Source: Roseomonas sp. HF4 (GTDB taxonomy: Bacteria; Pseudomonadota; Alphaproteobacteria; Acetobacterales; Acetobacteraceae). From it: DNA of 64,000 nucleotides. Numbering within the stretch: the first letter of the stretch is position 1; every line of letters starts with the position of its first letter. Both the position numbers and the translations under genes were made by a program. The DNA is taken from positions 147,125-211,124 of the forward strand of contig NZ_STGD01000011.1 of assembly GCF_005222755.1 (NCBI RefSeq), read 5' to 3'. The notes below the pieces were generated by a model. That model was not told where the DNA came from. It worked only from the letters and a program-made list of their open reading frames with translations, and searched no databases. This document shows, piece by piece, positions 16,838-30,770 of the stretch.

Positions 16838-17009
16838 CCGGCCTTCGGCGCGCCGACCATCCTGCGGCCGGCGCGCATTCGAAGTTTGCGATGTTACGGA
16901 GCGTTGCCGGGCCGCCGCTTGGCGTGGTCCCCCGTTGAACGCCCTGAATTTTTCTCCATATTCGTGGGCCGTGGGGAATCATCCCCCCTTTGGAGGAGTC
17001 TTCAACGTC

Positions 17010-17798
17010 ATGGCCTTTGGTCCCGACACTCGATTTACGACGGGTGCGCCTGGCTGGGGTCGCACCGCGACCGCCGACGCCGCCGCCGTCGATGCCGGGC
17101 TGCGGTCGTACATGCTCCGGGTCTACAACTGGATGGCCTCGGGGCTGCTGCTGACGGGCATCGTGGCGATGCTGATCGTCAGCGTGCCGTCCATCAACGG
17201 CCTGTTCTACGAGGCGGTCCGCACCGCGTCCGGCCGCATCGTCATGGCGCCGACCATCCTGTGGTGGGTCGCGGCGCTATCGCCACTCGCGTTCATCCTC
17301 GTCTTCTCCTTCGGCGCCAACCGGATGAGCAAGACCACGGCACAGGCGCTGTTCTGGGCCTTCGCCGCGGCGATGGGCGCCAGCATGTCGAGCCTCGCCT
17401 ACCGCTACACCGGCGAATCCATCGCGACGACCTTCTTCATCACCGCCGGCATGTACGCGGCCATGAGCCTCTATGGCTACACGACGAAGGCGGACCTGAC
17501 GCGCTGGGGCTCGCTGCTGCTGATGGGGCTGATCGGCATCATCCTCGCCAGCATCGTGAACATCTTCATCGGCTCGGGCGCGCTGGCCTTCGCCATCAGC
17601 GTGATCGGCGTCGTGGTGTTCCTGGGCCTGACGGCCTTCGACACGCAGCGCATCAAGGCCGACTACGTGCAGCACGCCTACGCCGAGGGCACGGAACTGG
17701 CCGGCAAGCGCAGCGTGTTCGACGCGCTGGCGCTCTACCTGAACTTCATCAACCTGTTCCAGATGCTGCTCTCACTGCTGGGCAACCGGCAGGAGTGA
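17010..17798 (+). CDS. Bax inhibitor-1 / YccA family membrane protein
   Basis: A 262-residue protein with seven hydrophobic helices (roughly residues 42-62, 78-100, 105-125, 130-150, 160-180, 185-210 and 235-255) and the family end FDALALYLNFINLFQMLL. FDTQRIK in the loop before the last helix is the conserved motif of bacterial BI-1 proteins. Members act as pH-dependent calcium leak channels or modulate membrane proteases. GGAGGA lies upstream of ATG 17010; an ATG-equivalent extension to 16935 is less likely. It appears monocistronic, with a strong terminator 30 bases downstream. Confidence 0.9.
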   Translation: MAFGPDTRFTTGAPGWGRTATADAAAVDAGLRSYMLRVYNWMASGLLLTGIVAMLIVSVPSINGLFYEAVRTASGRIVMAPTILWWVAALSPLAFILVFSFGANRMSKTTAQALFWAFAAAMGASMSSLAYRYTGESIATTFFITAGMYAAMSLYGYTTKADLTRWGSLLLMGLIGIILASIVNIFIGSGALAFAISVIGVVVFLGLTAFDTQRIKADYVQHAYAEGTELAGKRSVFDALALYLNFINLFQMLLSLLGNRQE

Positions 17799-17827
17799 AG
17801 CGGCGCGGCACCGGCCGCTCGGCAACG

Positions 17828-17861
17828 GGCCCCGGGGAGCGATCCCCGGGGCCTTTCCTTT
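17828..17861 (+). terminator. Rho-independent terminator after the BI-1 gene
   Basis: GGCCCCGGGG (17828-17837) pairs perfectly with CCCCGGGGCC (17844-17853) around the loop AGCGAT, followed by TTTCCTTT. It begins 29 bases after the stop codon. Confidence 0.85.
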
Positions 17862-17888
17862 GCGCGCGCGACGCGGCGTGATGCGCCG

Positions 17889-18737
17889 ATGCCCCGGCCC
17901 CTTCTCGTCACCATCGCGACCCAGCGCAGCGGCACGAAGTTCCTCGGCGCCTGCCTGAATGCCGGCGCGCTGGTGCGGTCCTTCGGGGAACCCTTCAAGC
18001 CGCCGCCGCCGGAAAGCCCCTTCCCCGCCTTCGCGGCCGGTTGGATCGCCGCCCATCCGGGCTTCGCGTTCCGCGGCACGGAGGTCGCGGCGATGCTCGA
18101 CGGCTTCCTCGACAGCCTCGCGGACCGGGCCGCGGCGGAAGGGCGGACCGCCCATCTCGATGTCATGTACAACAACCTCGGCGCCTTCACCGGCGCCTGG
18201 ACCTGGCCGGTGCGGGTGGCCGGGGAGAGCCCGCTCTGCCGTCTGCTCCGTGCGCGCGGCGCGAAGGTGCTGCACCTGGTGCGCGAGAGCGTCGCGGACT
18301 GCGTCGCCAGCCGCTTGATCGCCGAGCACCGGGGCTACCACCGGCGGCGTGGCCAGCCGGAGCCCGACGGCGCGCTACGGTTCGCCATCGACCGCGGCGC
18401 GGCCGAGCGCGAGATGCGCGACATCCTGGCCGCCCGCGCATTCGTTCGCCGCGCCTTCCGCGGCTATCCGGACATCGCGGAACTCGCCTACCCCGACTTC
18501 ATCGCGGGCAACGCCGTCGAGGCGAGCGCCAGGGCGCGGATCGCGGGGCTTATGGACGTCCCGGCCGCGGGGGGCGGGGCGGCGCGCCTCCTCGGCGCCA
18601 GCGACCTCCTGCCGACCGCGCCGGACAAGGCGAAGGTCATCGAGAACTGGGCCGAACTGGTCGCGATCGAGGCACGCCTGCGCGACGAAGCCACCCACGC
18701 GGCGGGCCGGCTTGAACGCGGCGGCGGCCCCGGGTAA
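17889..18737 (+). CDS. Sulfotransferase family protein (Stf0-like)
   Basis: A 282-residue protein with the PAPS 5'-phosphosulfate loop TQRSGTK at residues 11-17 and the 3'-phosphate motif region VLHLVRESVADCVAS near 128-143. These two elements identify a sulfotransferase fold, closest in layout to Stf0/trehalose sulfotransferases. The acceptor is unknown. It directly follows a terminator, so it has its own promoter, and it is convergent with carD 16 bases downstream. Confidence 0.75.
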   Translation: MPRPLLVTIATQRSGTKFLGACLNAGALVRSFGEPFKPPPPESPFPAFAAGWIAAHPGFAFRGTEVAAMLDGFLDSLADRAAAEGRTAHLDVMYNNLGAFTGAWTWPVRVAGESPLCRLLRARGAKVLHLVRESVADCVASRLIAEHRGYHRRRGQPEPDGALRFAIDRGAAEREMRDILAARAFVRRAFRGYPDIAELAYPDFIAGNAVEASARARIAGLMDVPAAGGGAARLLGASDLLPTAPDKAKVIENWAELVAIEARLRDEATHAAGRLERGGGPG

Positions 18738-18753
18738 CGGGGCGCCAGGCGCC

Positions 18754-19932
18754 TCAGTCCGCGACGGGCTCGGCCTTCTCCGCCTTGTCGGCCTTCTCCC
18801 CCTTCTCGGCCTTGCCGAGATAGGTGAGCAGCTTCTCGATCGCCGCCGTCTTGTCCGACGCGTCGATCGCGGCGACCTCGGCCGCCAGGCGGTCGAGCGC
18901 CTGCTCGTAGATCTGGCGTTCGGAGAAGGACTGGTCCGGCTGCCCGGCATTGCGGTGCAGGTCGCGCACCACCTCGGCGATCTGGATGGGGTCGCCGGAG
19001 TTGATCTTCGCCTCGTATTCCTGGGCGCGGCGAGACCACATGGTGCGCTTGATGCGCGCCCGGCCCTTCAGCGTATCGAGCGCCTGCTGCATGGCCGCCC
19101 CGGCGGCGAGCTTGCGCAGCCCCGAGGACGCCGCCTTGTTGACCGGCACGCGCAGCGTCATCCGGTTCTCGTCGAAGGTCACGACAATGACCTGCAGCGT
19201 GTAGCCCGCGGCCTCGACCGTCTCGATGCCCTGCACCGTGCCGACGCCGTGCGTCGGGTAGACGACATGGTCCCCCGCCTTGAAGTCCTCCTTCGGCCGG
19301 GGCGCCGAGCGGCTGGCCGCGGCGGATGCGAGGGGCGATGCGGTCGGGCGGTGCGTCGGCGGCGGCAGCGACACAGGCGCGCCGCGCGGCACCGGAGGCG
19401 GCGGCGGCTTCATCGCCGGTGCCACGCGGGCAGGCGTGGTGACGGCAGGCGGCGGCGCGGCCTTCGCGGGCGCCGGCGCGGCGGCGACAGGCGCGGCTTT
19501 CGGCGGCACCGGCACGGCGGCTGCGGGTGCGGGCTTCGACGGGGCGACGGTGGCCTTCGGGGCCAGCGCCTTGGTGGCGGGCGGCGCCGGGCGCTTGGCG
19601 ACGGTGACGGACTTGGCGGTCGGCTTGGCGGCGGGCTTCGGCGCGGTCTTCGCGGCGGGCGCAGCCGCGGCCTTTCCGGCCGGCTTGGCCGTGGGCTTCG
19701 GGGCGGTTTTCGCGGCCGACTTGGCGGGAGCGGCCTTGGCCGTCCTGGTCTGGGTCTTCACAGCCTTCGCCGCGGCCTTCGGCTTCGCGGCCGGCTTGGC
19801 CACGGCCCTGGCAGTCCCGCCGGGCTTGGCCTTCGCCTTGGGCTTCGGCGCAGCCACGGGCTTGCTCTTCGCCTTGGGCTTGGCCGTGCCGCGGCTCGCG
19901 GTCTGCGCCTTGGTGCGGGCAGGTGCCTTCAT
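18754..19932 (-). CDS. carD: CarD family RNA polymerase-binding regulator with long basic N-terminal tail
   Basis: A 392-residue protein. The CarD/CdnL module is at the C-terminus from about residue 214: the RNA polymerase-interacting Tudor-like part (KAGDHVVYPTHGVG) and a helical DNA-binding part (MWSRRAQEYE, RQIYEQALDRLA). CarD stabilises the open promoter complex at rRNA and other promoters. Ordinary CarD/CdnL proteins are about 160-180 residues, so residues 1-213 are extra. That part is almost only Ala, Lys, Pro, Thr and Val, in short AKPK-like repeats resembling histone H1 tails. The C-terminal end is also Lys/Glu/Ala repetitive. Start at 19932 (MKAPAR) is chosen because the tail composition begins there. 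Confidence 0.9.
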   Translation of the reverse strand: MKAPARTKAQTASRGTAKPKAKSKPVAAPKPKAKAKPGGTARAVAKPAAKPKAAAKAVKTQTRTAKAAPAKSAAKTAPKPTAKPAGKAAAAPAAKTAPKPAAKPTAKSVTVAKRPAPPATKALAPKATVAPSKPAPAAAVPVPPKAAPVAAAPAPAKAAPPPAVTTPARVAPAMKPPPPPVPRGAPVSLPPPTHRPTASPLASAAASRSAPRPKEDFKAGDHVVYPTHGVGTVQGIETVEAAGYTLQVIVVTFDENRMTLRVPVNKAASSGLRKLAAGAAMQQALDTLKGRARIKRTMWSRRAQEYEAKINSGDPIQIAEVVRDLHRNAGQPDQSFSERQIYEQALDRLAAEVAAIDASDKTAAIEKLLTYLGKAEKGEKADKAEKAEPVAD

Positions 19933-20080
19933 GCGTGGTGTGCTCCCATCCTCGCGGCGCGAATGTCGAGGCCGCGCGCCGCGGCGATCCTGGCGGCCTG
20001 TCGCATCCGCCCGCGCGCCGCAGACAAGCCGGGCGTCGGCCGAACGTCTGCTCTGGGCCATCTATTTGAAACATTAGCAG

Positions 20081-20110
20081 AAAAATAGCGCCCCGTCATC
20101 CCCGGGGCGC
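20081..20110 (-). terminator. Rho-independent terminator after fdxA
   Basis: Read on the minus strand, an 8-bp stem (GCGCCCCG at 20110-20103 pairing with CGGGGCGC at 20095-20088) is followed by a run of five T (20085-20081). It lies 12 bases after the fdxA stop and separates the helicase/S4/fdxA genes from carD. Confidence 0.85.
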
Positions 20111-20121
20111 GGCCGGCAGGG

Positions 20122-20448
20122 TCAGCCCGGGTTCGGGCTGAACAGGTCCTTCTTGCCGGGCTTGTCCTTCCACTCGTCGGCATCGGCAGGGGCCTCGCCC
20201 TTGCGGGTGATGTTGGGCCACTGGGTGGAATAGGTCCGGTTCAGCTCGAGCCAGGCGGTCGCCTTGTCGTCGCTGTCGGGAACGATCGCCTCGGCCGGGC
20301 ATTCCGGCTCGCAGACGCCGCAATCGATGCATTCGTCCGGGTGGATGACGAGCATGTTCTCGCCGACGTAGAAGCAGTCCACCGGACACACCTCGACGCA
20401 GTCCATGTACTTGCACTTGATGCAGTTCTCGGTGACGACATAGGTCAC
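20122..20448 (-). CDS. fdxA: Seven-iron (3Fe-4S/4Fe-4S) ferredoxin
   Basis: A 108-residue ferredoxin of the FdxA family. Cys residues at 9, 17, 21 and 25 together with C40, C43, C46 and C50 give the [3Fe-4S] and [4Fe-4S] clusters; the segment CIKCKYMDC and [13 protein letters not shown] is nearly invariant in alphaproteobacteria. The start is taken at GTG 20448, which gives the standard N-terminus MTYVVTENC; the frame stays open to an ATG at 20514. It lies 85 bases downstream of the S4 gene. Role: a low-potential electron carrier in the cytoplasm. Confidence 0.93.
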   Translation of the reverse strand: MTYVVTENCIKCKYMDCVEVCPVDCFYVGENMLVIHPDECIDCGVCEPECPAEAIVPDSDDKATAWLELNRTYSTQWPNITRKGEAPADADEWKDKPGKKDLFSPNPG

Positions 20449-20533
20449 GGTCGAGCGGTCCCCGGCTGGGCGTTGCGGCACCTGCAACATGGCCAAGGCA
20501 TGCCCGCGCCGCAAGGCGCGCCGCGCGCATGGC

Positions 20534-20833
20534 TCAACCCCCCGCCATGTCCCCGGACAGATCTTCGTACAGGCCGCGCGCCTCGGCAGCCGGGCCGCGT
20601 CGGTCGGCCAGCGCCAGGACGCGCCAGATGGCGATCCGGCCGCGTTCGCCCGCCCCCTGCGCGATGGTCAGGACGTCCCCCGGGCGGACCCGGGCGTGCG
20701 GCTTGTCGGTCGGTTGGCGATTGATGCGGACGGCACCGCCTTCGACCAGGCGGGCGCAATCCGCGCGGGTCTTGCGCAGTCGCGCGCACCAGAGCCAGGC
20801 GTCGAGGCGCTGTGCGTCACGATCCGCGGACAT
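20534..20833 (-). CDS. S4-domain RNA-binding protein (Hsp15/HslR-like)
   Basis: A 99-residue protein almost entirely made of one S4 domain: [31 protein letters not shown] near residues 8-38, followed by the loop [12 protein letters not shown]. HslR in E. coli binds the large ribosomal subunit carrying a stalled nascent chain. It follows the helicase gene by 39 bases. The gene pair helicase-S4 upstream of fdxA and carD is widespread in alphaproteobacteria. Confidence 0.88.
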   Translation of the reverse strand: MSADRDAQRLDAWLWCARLRKTRADCARLVEGGAVRINRQPTDKPHARVRPGDVLTIAQGAGERGRIAIWRVLALADRRGPAAEARGLYEDLSGDMAGG

Positions 20834-20872
20834 GCGCGGGCCGCAGCCTCGGCACGGCGCGCCGCCGCGGCA

Positions 20873-23686
<2,814 letters not shown>

Positions 23687-23769
23687 GCGCGCAGACGTTC
23701 CGTGGTGGCGGGCCGGCTTCCGTCGCACGGGGCGCGGCACTTGTCCATGGCGGGGCGGCGCGGCATGGG

Positions 23770-24897
23770 TTGCGCGTGGGATCTTCCGCGCCGCGCTTCG
23801 CCATACTGTTCGCCGCCCAGTTCGCGGCGGTGGGCGTGATGCTGCCCTTCATCCCGCCGCTGATGGCGGCGCGCGGGCTGGGCGCGGCGGAGGTCGGCAC
23901 GATCCTCGCCTGCGGTGCGGCGTTGCGTCTGCTGGCGGGGCCGGCGGGCGGGCGGCTAGCGGATGCAATCGGCGCGCCGCGCGCGGTGATGGCCGCGGGC
24001 GCGGCGGTGGCCGCGGCGGCGGCGGGGCTCTATGGCGTTGCGGATGGCTTCGCCGGGCTGCTGGCGGCGAACCTGCTGTTCGCGCTCTCCTTCGCCTGCG
24101 TCGTGCCGCTCGGCGATGCGATGGCTCTGCGCGGGGCTCGGGAGGAATCCTGGGACTACGGCCGGGTGCGCGCGGCGGGCTCGGCGGCCTTCATCGTCGC
24201 GGCGGGCGCCGCAGGATGGCTGGCGGACAGGGCCGGGGCGGGCAGCGTCGCCTGGCTGCTGGCCGGCACGCTGGCGGCGGCGGCGCTGGCGGCGCTGGCG
24301 CTGCCGGCGGGGCAGGCGCCGGTGCGGCGTGGCGGTGGCGCGTTCCGCGCCGTGCTCGCGCTGCCCGCCTTCCGGCGCATCCTGGCGGTCAGCGGCCTGA
24401 TCCAGGGCAGCCACGCCGCCTACTACGCCTTCGGGTCCATCCATTGGGCGCAGGCCGGCGTGCCGGGCACCACGATCGGGTTGCTGTGGTCGTGGTCGGT
24501 GGTCGCGGAGGTGGCCCTTTTCGCCTGGGGGCGGCCGATCGCGGACCGGATCGGGGCGCGCGGCCTGGCACTGGCAGCGGCCGCCGCGGGCCTGCTGCGC
24601 TGGGGCATCACGGCCGAAACGGTGGCGCTGCCAGCGCTGGTGCTGGCGCAGGCGCTGCACGCGGTGACCTTCGGGGCGATGCACCTGGCGACCATGCGGG
24701 TGATGCAGCAGGCGATCCCGCCGACGCTCGCGGGAACGGCGCAGACGCTGCTGGCGGCGGGGATCGGGGCGGTGATGATGGCGGGGACGCTCGCCGCCGG
24801 GCAGGGCTACGCGACCCTGGGCGGCGCGGTGTTCTGGGCCATGGCTGGGATGTGCGCGGCGGCGGTCGCGCTGGCGCCGCGGCTCGGGCGGGGTTGA
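23770..24897 (+). CDS. MFS transporter (HcaT-like)
   Basis: A 375-residue inner-membrane transporter with twelve hydrophobic stretches, spaced as in the MFS_1-like (phenylpropionate permease HcaT) group. The characteristic FAILFAAQFAAVGVMLPF helix is at the N-terminus, and a GRLADAIGAPR loop lies between TM2 and TM3. The start could be TTG 23770 or GTG 23776; both lie within 90 bases of the divergent helicase start. The substrate is not visible. It is convergent with acnA. Confidence 0.82.
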   Translation: MRVGSSAPRFAILFAAQFAAVGVMLPFIPPLMAARGLGAAEVGTILACGAALRLLAGPAGGRLADAIGAPRAVMAAGAAVAAAAAGLYGVADGFAGLLAANLLFALSFACVVPLGDAMALRGAREESWDYGRVRAAGSAAFIVAAGAAGWLADRAGAGSVAWLLAGTLAAAALAALALPAGQAPVRRGGGAFRAVLALPAFRRILAVSGLIQGSHAAYYAFGSIHWAQAGVPGTTIGLLWSWSVVAEVALFAWGRPIADRIGARGLALAAAAAGLLRWGITAETVALPALVLAQALHAVTFGAMHLATMRVMQQAIPPTLAGTAQTLLAAGIGAVMMAGTLAAGQGYATLGGAVFWAMAGMCAAAVALAPRLGRG

Positions 24898-24904
24898 ATG
24901 CGAC

Positions 24905-24921
24905 AGGGGCACGGCCCCTTT
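24905..24921 (+). terminator. Short terminator-like hairpin after the MFS gene
   Basis: AGGGGC (24905-24910) pairs with GCCCCT (24914-24919) around ACG, followed by TTC. It starts 8 bases after the stop codon and lies between convergent genes. The T-run is short. Confidence 0.4.
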
Positions 24922-24961
24922 CGGAACCGCGCCCCCGGCAGGCTCGTCGTGTCGGCCGGCG

Positions 24962-27658
<2,697 letters not shown>

Positions 27659-27705
27659 GGTCCGGGTGCCCTTCCTCGTCTGGGGCGGCCTTTCGCGGCC
27701 GCACA

Positions 27706-28371
27706 ATGCGGCGGTTTAAAGCATGGCGACCGGCAACGGTCCATGGAGCGGGGGCGAAGTTGGACGAGGCGGCCGGAGCGGTTCTCGACGTGCGCGACCT
27801 GGCTTGTCTGCGGGGGGACCGAGCGGTCTTCACAGGGCTTTCCTTTTCCTTGCCGGAAGGGTCCGCGCTGCTGCTGACCGGGGCGAACGGCGCCGGGAAA
27901 TCCACCCTGCTGCGCATCCTCGCGGGCCTGCTGCGCCCGGCGGAAGGCGGCGTCTTCTGGCGCGGGGAGGACACTGCCGCCGAACCCGCCGCCCATGCCG
28001 CCCGGCTGCGCTACCTCTCGCACCAGGATGCGCTCAAGCCGTCGCTTACGGTGGCCGAGAACCTCGAGTTCTTCGCCCGCCTGTGGGGCGGCGCGGTGGC
28101 GCCGGCGCTGGCCGCCCTGGCGCTGGCGCCGCTGGCGGACCTGCCGGCGCGCGTCCTGTCCTCCGGCCAGAAGCGGCGGCTGGCGCTGGCCCGGCTGGCG
28201 CTGGCGCCGGCGCCGCTCTGGCTGCTCGACGAGCCGACCACGGGTCTCGATGCCGCCTCGGTCGAGCGGCTCGGCCCGCTGCTCGCGGCCCATCGTGCTG
28301 GGGGGGGGATCGTCGTGGCCGCGACGCATATCCCGCTACCGCTCGCGGCGCCCCTGGAGCTGCGGCTGTGA
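27706..28371 (+). CDS. ccmA: Haem exporter ATP-binding protein CcmA
   Basis: A 221-residue ATPase of the cytochrome c maturation system. Walker A is [10 protein letters not shown] near residues 58-67, the signature LSSGQKRR near 151-158 and Walker [13 protein letters not shown] follows. '[12 protein letters not shown]' near the N-terminus is typical of CcmA, as is the short length. The ATG at 27706 is used; TTG 27760 would give a start closer to the average CcmA and is equally possible. It works with CcmB, whose GTG overlaps the ccmA stop (GTGA at 28368-28371). Confidence 0.9.
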   Translation: MRRFKAWRPATVHGAGAKLDEAAGAVLDVRDLACLRGDRAVFTGLSFSLPEGSALLLTGANGAGKSTLLRILAGLLRPAEGGVFWRGEDTAAEPAAHAARLRYLSHQDALKPSLTVAENLEFFARLWGGAVAPALAALALAPLADLPARVLSSGQKRRLALARLALAPAPLWLLDEPTTGLDAASVERLGPLLAAHRAGGGIVVAATHIPLPLAAPLELRL

Positions 28372-29027
28372 GGGCCTTCGCCGCGCTGCTCGGCCGCGAG
28401 ATCCGGCTCGCGCTGCGGCATCCGGCGGATACGCTGGCGGCAGTGCTGTTCTTCGTCCTGGTCTCGGCGCTGTTTCCCTTCGGCGTCGGCCCGGCGCCGG
28501 AGACGCTCGCGCGGCTGGCGCCCGGGGCGCTGTTCGCGGCGGCGCTGCTCGCGGCGCTGCTGCCGCTCGACCGCCTGTTCGGCGCGGATGCGGAGGACGG
28601 GACGCTCGACCAACTGCTGCTCTCGGGCCTGCCGCGCGGGGCCATCGCGGCGGCCAAGGCGCTCGGGCACTGGATCACGACGGGCCTGCCGCTGCTGGCG
28701 GCGACGCCGGTGGCCGCGGCGCTGCTGAACCTGCCGGTCGCGGCCTGGGGCGCGGCGCTGGCGGCGCTGGCGCTGGCAACGGCTTTGCTCTCGCTGCTCG
28801 GCACGCTGGGCGCGGCGTTGACGCTCGGCGCGCGGCGCGGATCGGTGCTGCTGCCGCTGCTCGTGCTGCCGCTCGCGATCCCGGCGGTCATCTTCGGCGC
28901 GGCGGCGATCGAGGCGGCCGGCGCGGGGCTGTCCCCGGCGCCCTTCCTGATGCTGCTCGGCGCCGGCGTGTCGCTGGCGTTGCCCCTGGCGCCGCTGGCG
29001 GCCGGCGCGGCGCTGTCCGCGGAATGA
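28368..29027 (+). CDS. ccmB: Haem exporter permease CcmB
   Basis: A 219-residue membrane protein with six hydrophobic helices and the family opening LLGREIRLALRHPADTL (residues 6-22). 'FGADAEDGTLDQLLLSG' near 71-88 is the classic CcmB loop. It pairs with CcmA for the release of haem from CcmE during cytochrome c maturation. GTG start at 28368 overlaps the ccmA stop. No ccmC or ccmD follows; the next 400 bases are empty. Confidence 0.93.
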   Translation: MRAFAALLGREIRLALRHPADTLAAVLFFVLVSALFPFGVGPAPETLARLAPGALFAAALLAALLPLDRLFGADAEDGTLDQLLLSGLPRGAIAAAKALGHWITTGLPLLAATPVAAALLNLPVAAWGAALAALALATALLSLLGTLGAALTLGARRGSVLLPLLVLPLAIPAVIFGAAAIEAAGAGLSPAPFLMLLGAGVSLALPLAPLAAGAALSAE

Positions 29028-29425
29028 AAGGCGGCAGCGCCGCGGAGGGACACCAAAACGCGATGTGAATCGCCGCACCAGGGCACCGTCGAGATCGAGA
29101 TAACAACAAGGTGATTTGTCGCAATAAATGAGATGGCTGTTGCCGGCCGAGAATTTCGATGGCCGATCACTCATTCCGGGCGCCGCAAGCCTCTGATATC
29201 GCGAAGCCTTCCCCGCACCACGGCAGGGCCGCACTGCCTCCGGGGCCGGCGCCATCGCCTGCGAAGACCCGAATCGCTCTACCGGCGGTCGCTGGCGCGA
29301 CGCGCCGCCAACCGTGTAATGATTTGACTATGCAATGCTGATTCGCCTCCGTGAGACGGGCCTTGCATCGTCGCCGCCACCTCGGTAGCGCCGGGCCCAA
29401 GATTCGAGGGAAGGACACGTCGCCC
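29028..29425. other. Intergenic gap without a recognisable gene
   Basis: A 398-base gap after ccmB. It has a locally lower GC stretch (29080-29140, with GATTTGTCGCAATAAATGAG) and another near 29310-29340 with TTGACT, which could carry the promoter of the following small gene. No ORF, RNA gene or perfect hairpin was recognised. Confidence 0.5.
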
Positions 29426-29701
29426 GTGGCAACGCCCGACTCCGGTCCTCCGCCTGAGGACGTCATCATAACGCTGCGGCCCGCAGCCGGCGGCGCCAGC
29501 ACGATCGAGATCGACCGCCTGCGGGACGGCTCCTATCGCGCGACGCACCGGGCCGGGCTCGGGTCCCTGGAGTTGTGCCGGACGGAAGACCTCGAGCGCC
29601 TGCTGCGGCAGCTGAACGAGGCGATGCTGACCGGCAGCCAGTCCAGCTACGTCGCGGCCGTGCGCAACCTGCACGCGCTGGAGCTGTCGCGCAGCGCCTG
29701 A
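29426..29701 (+). CDS. Small hypothetical protein
   Basis: A 91-residue protein with an acidic/Pro N-terminus, a predicted beta section (DVIITLRPAAGG, STIEIDRLRDGSYRATHRAG) and a C-terminal helix (EDLERLLRQLNEAMLTG, YVAAVRNLHALEL). GTG 29426 is used because GGGAAGGA lies about 11 bases upstream; the frame is open to 29351. I do not recognise the family. It is convergent with gpsA, 9 bases away. Confidence 0.55.
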   Translation: MATPDSGPPPEDVIITLRPAAGGASTIEIDRLRDGSYRATHRAGLGSLELCRTEDLERLLRQLNEAMLTGSQSSYVAAVRNLHALELSRSA

Positions 29702-29710
29702 CCGCCGTGG

Positions 29711-30688
29711 CTATTCCGCACGCTGCGGCCGCGCGAGCAGCCGCGCGATCGCCTCGGGGACCGTGATCCGCTCGGCCACGAGGTCGGCCACCGCGGAACA
29801 GATCGGCAGTTCCACCCCGACCATCGCCGCTCGCGCCACGATCGCAGGCGCCGTTGCCACTCCCTCGGTCACGCCGGCCCGCGCGGACAGCACATCCGCC
29901 AGCCTCTCCCCGCGCCCGAGCGCGACGCCGAGGGACGTGTTCCGGCTGCCCATGCCCGACGCCGTCAGCACCAGGTCGCCGAGGCCGGCCAGCCCGGCCG
30001 CCGTATCCGCCCTTCCACCCAGCGCCACCGCCAGGCGCGACAGCTCCGCGAGCCCGCGCGTGACCAGCGCGGCCCGCGCATTCTCCCCCAGCCCTGCGCC
30101 GATCACCGCGCCTGCCGCGATCGCAACGACGTTCTTCGCCGCCCCGCCCACCTGCGCCCCCACCGGGTCCTGCCCGGCATAGAGCCGGAAGACCGGCGAG
30201 CCGAGCAGCGCCAGGCCGGCGTCGCGCAGCGGGGCATGCGCGGACGCGACCACCGCAGCCGCCGGCAGGCCGCGCGCGATCTCATGCGCGAAATTGGGGC
30301 CCGACAGGACGCCGGCCGCGAGGCTGGGCCGGAGCGCGGCCACCACCTCGAGCGGCAGGCGCAGCGTCGCGGCCTCCACGCCCTTGGCGCAGACGAGCAG
30401 CGGCACCGGACGCACCGGCAGGGCGCCGAGCACGCCGGCCAGCGCTTGCGCCGGCACCACGAGCAGCGCGAGTGCCGCGCCGTCGAGCGCCGCCGCGGCG
30501 TCGGCCGTCACCGCCACGGCCTCGGGCAGCGCCACGCCGGGAAGGTAGCGGGCATTCTCGCGCGTGGCGGCGATGACCGCGGCGCGGTCGGGATCGCGCG
30601 CCCAGAGCACCGCCTCGCGTCCGGCACGGGCGGCCTGGATCGCCAGCGCGGTGCCCCAGGCGCCGGCGCCGAGCACGGCGACCTTCAT
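29711..30688 (-). CDS. gpsA: Glycerol-3-phosphate dehydrogenase [NAD(P)+]
   Basis: A 325-residue cytoplasmic enzyme that reduces dihydroxyacetone phosphate to sn-glycerol-3-phosphate for phospholipid synthesis. It shows the dinucleotide-binding motif VLGAGAWGTALA at residues 4-15, the CAKGVE loop near 103-108, SGPNFAHEIARGLPAAAVVA near 133-152 with conserved residues, the catalytic AAKNVVAIAAG near 183-193 and the C-terminal helical domain with GLAGLGDLVLT. Length is normal. It is preceded on the same strand by rlmJ, with a G/C-rich hairpin between them. Confidence 0.95.
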   Translation of the reverse strand: MKVAVLGAGAWGTALAIQAARAGREAVLWARDPDRAAVIAATRENARYLPGVALPEAVAVTADAAAALDGAALALLVVPAQALAGVLGALPVRPVPLLVCAKGVEAATLRLPLEVVAALRPSLAAGVLSGPNFAHEIARGLPAAAVVASAHAPLRDAGLALLGSPVFRLYAGQDPVGAQVGGAAKNVVAIAAGAVIGAGLGENARAALVTRGLAELSRLAVALGGRADTAAGLAGLGDLVLTASGMGSRNTSLGVALGRGERLADVLSARAGVTEGVATAPAIVARAAMVGVELPICSAVADLVAERITVPEAIARLLARPQRAE

Positions 30689-30698
30689 GGCGTCGCGG

Positions 30699-30723
30699 CC
30701 GGGGGAGGATGAACCTCCCCCGG
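30699..30723 (-). terminator. G/C-rich palindrome between rlmJ and gpsA
   Basis: CCGGGGGAGG (30699-30708) pairs perfectly with CCTCCCCCGG (30714-30723) around a 5-base loop. It lies downstream of rlmJ (48 bases after its stop on the minus strand) and 11 bases before the gpsA start. There is no T-run, so its role as a terminator is only inferred; see the finding on repeated C-rich palindromes. Confidence 0.4.
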
Positions 30724-30770
30724 GCCCCCTCCCTTCTCTGGGACTCCGCCCTTGACGGCGGCCGGGATCG

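Noticed and set aside
19300..19930. Tandem DNA repeats in the carD tail region
   Set aside because: The repetition comes from Ala/Lys/Pro codons in the protein, not from an independent DNA repeat unit.
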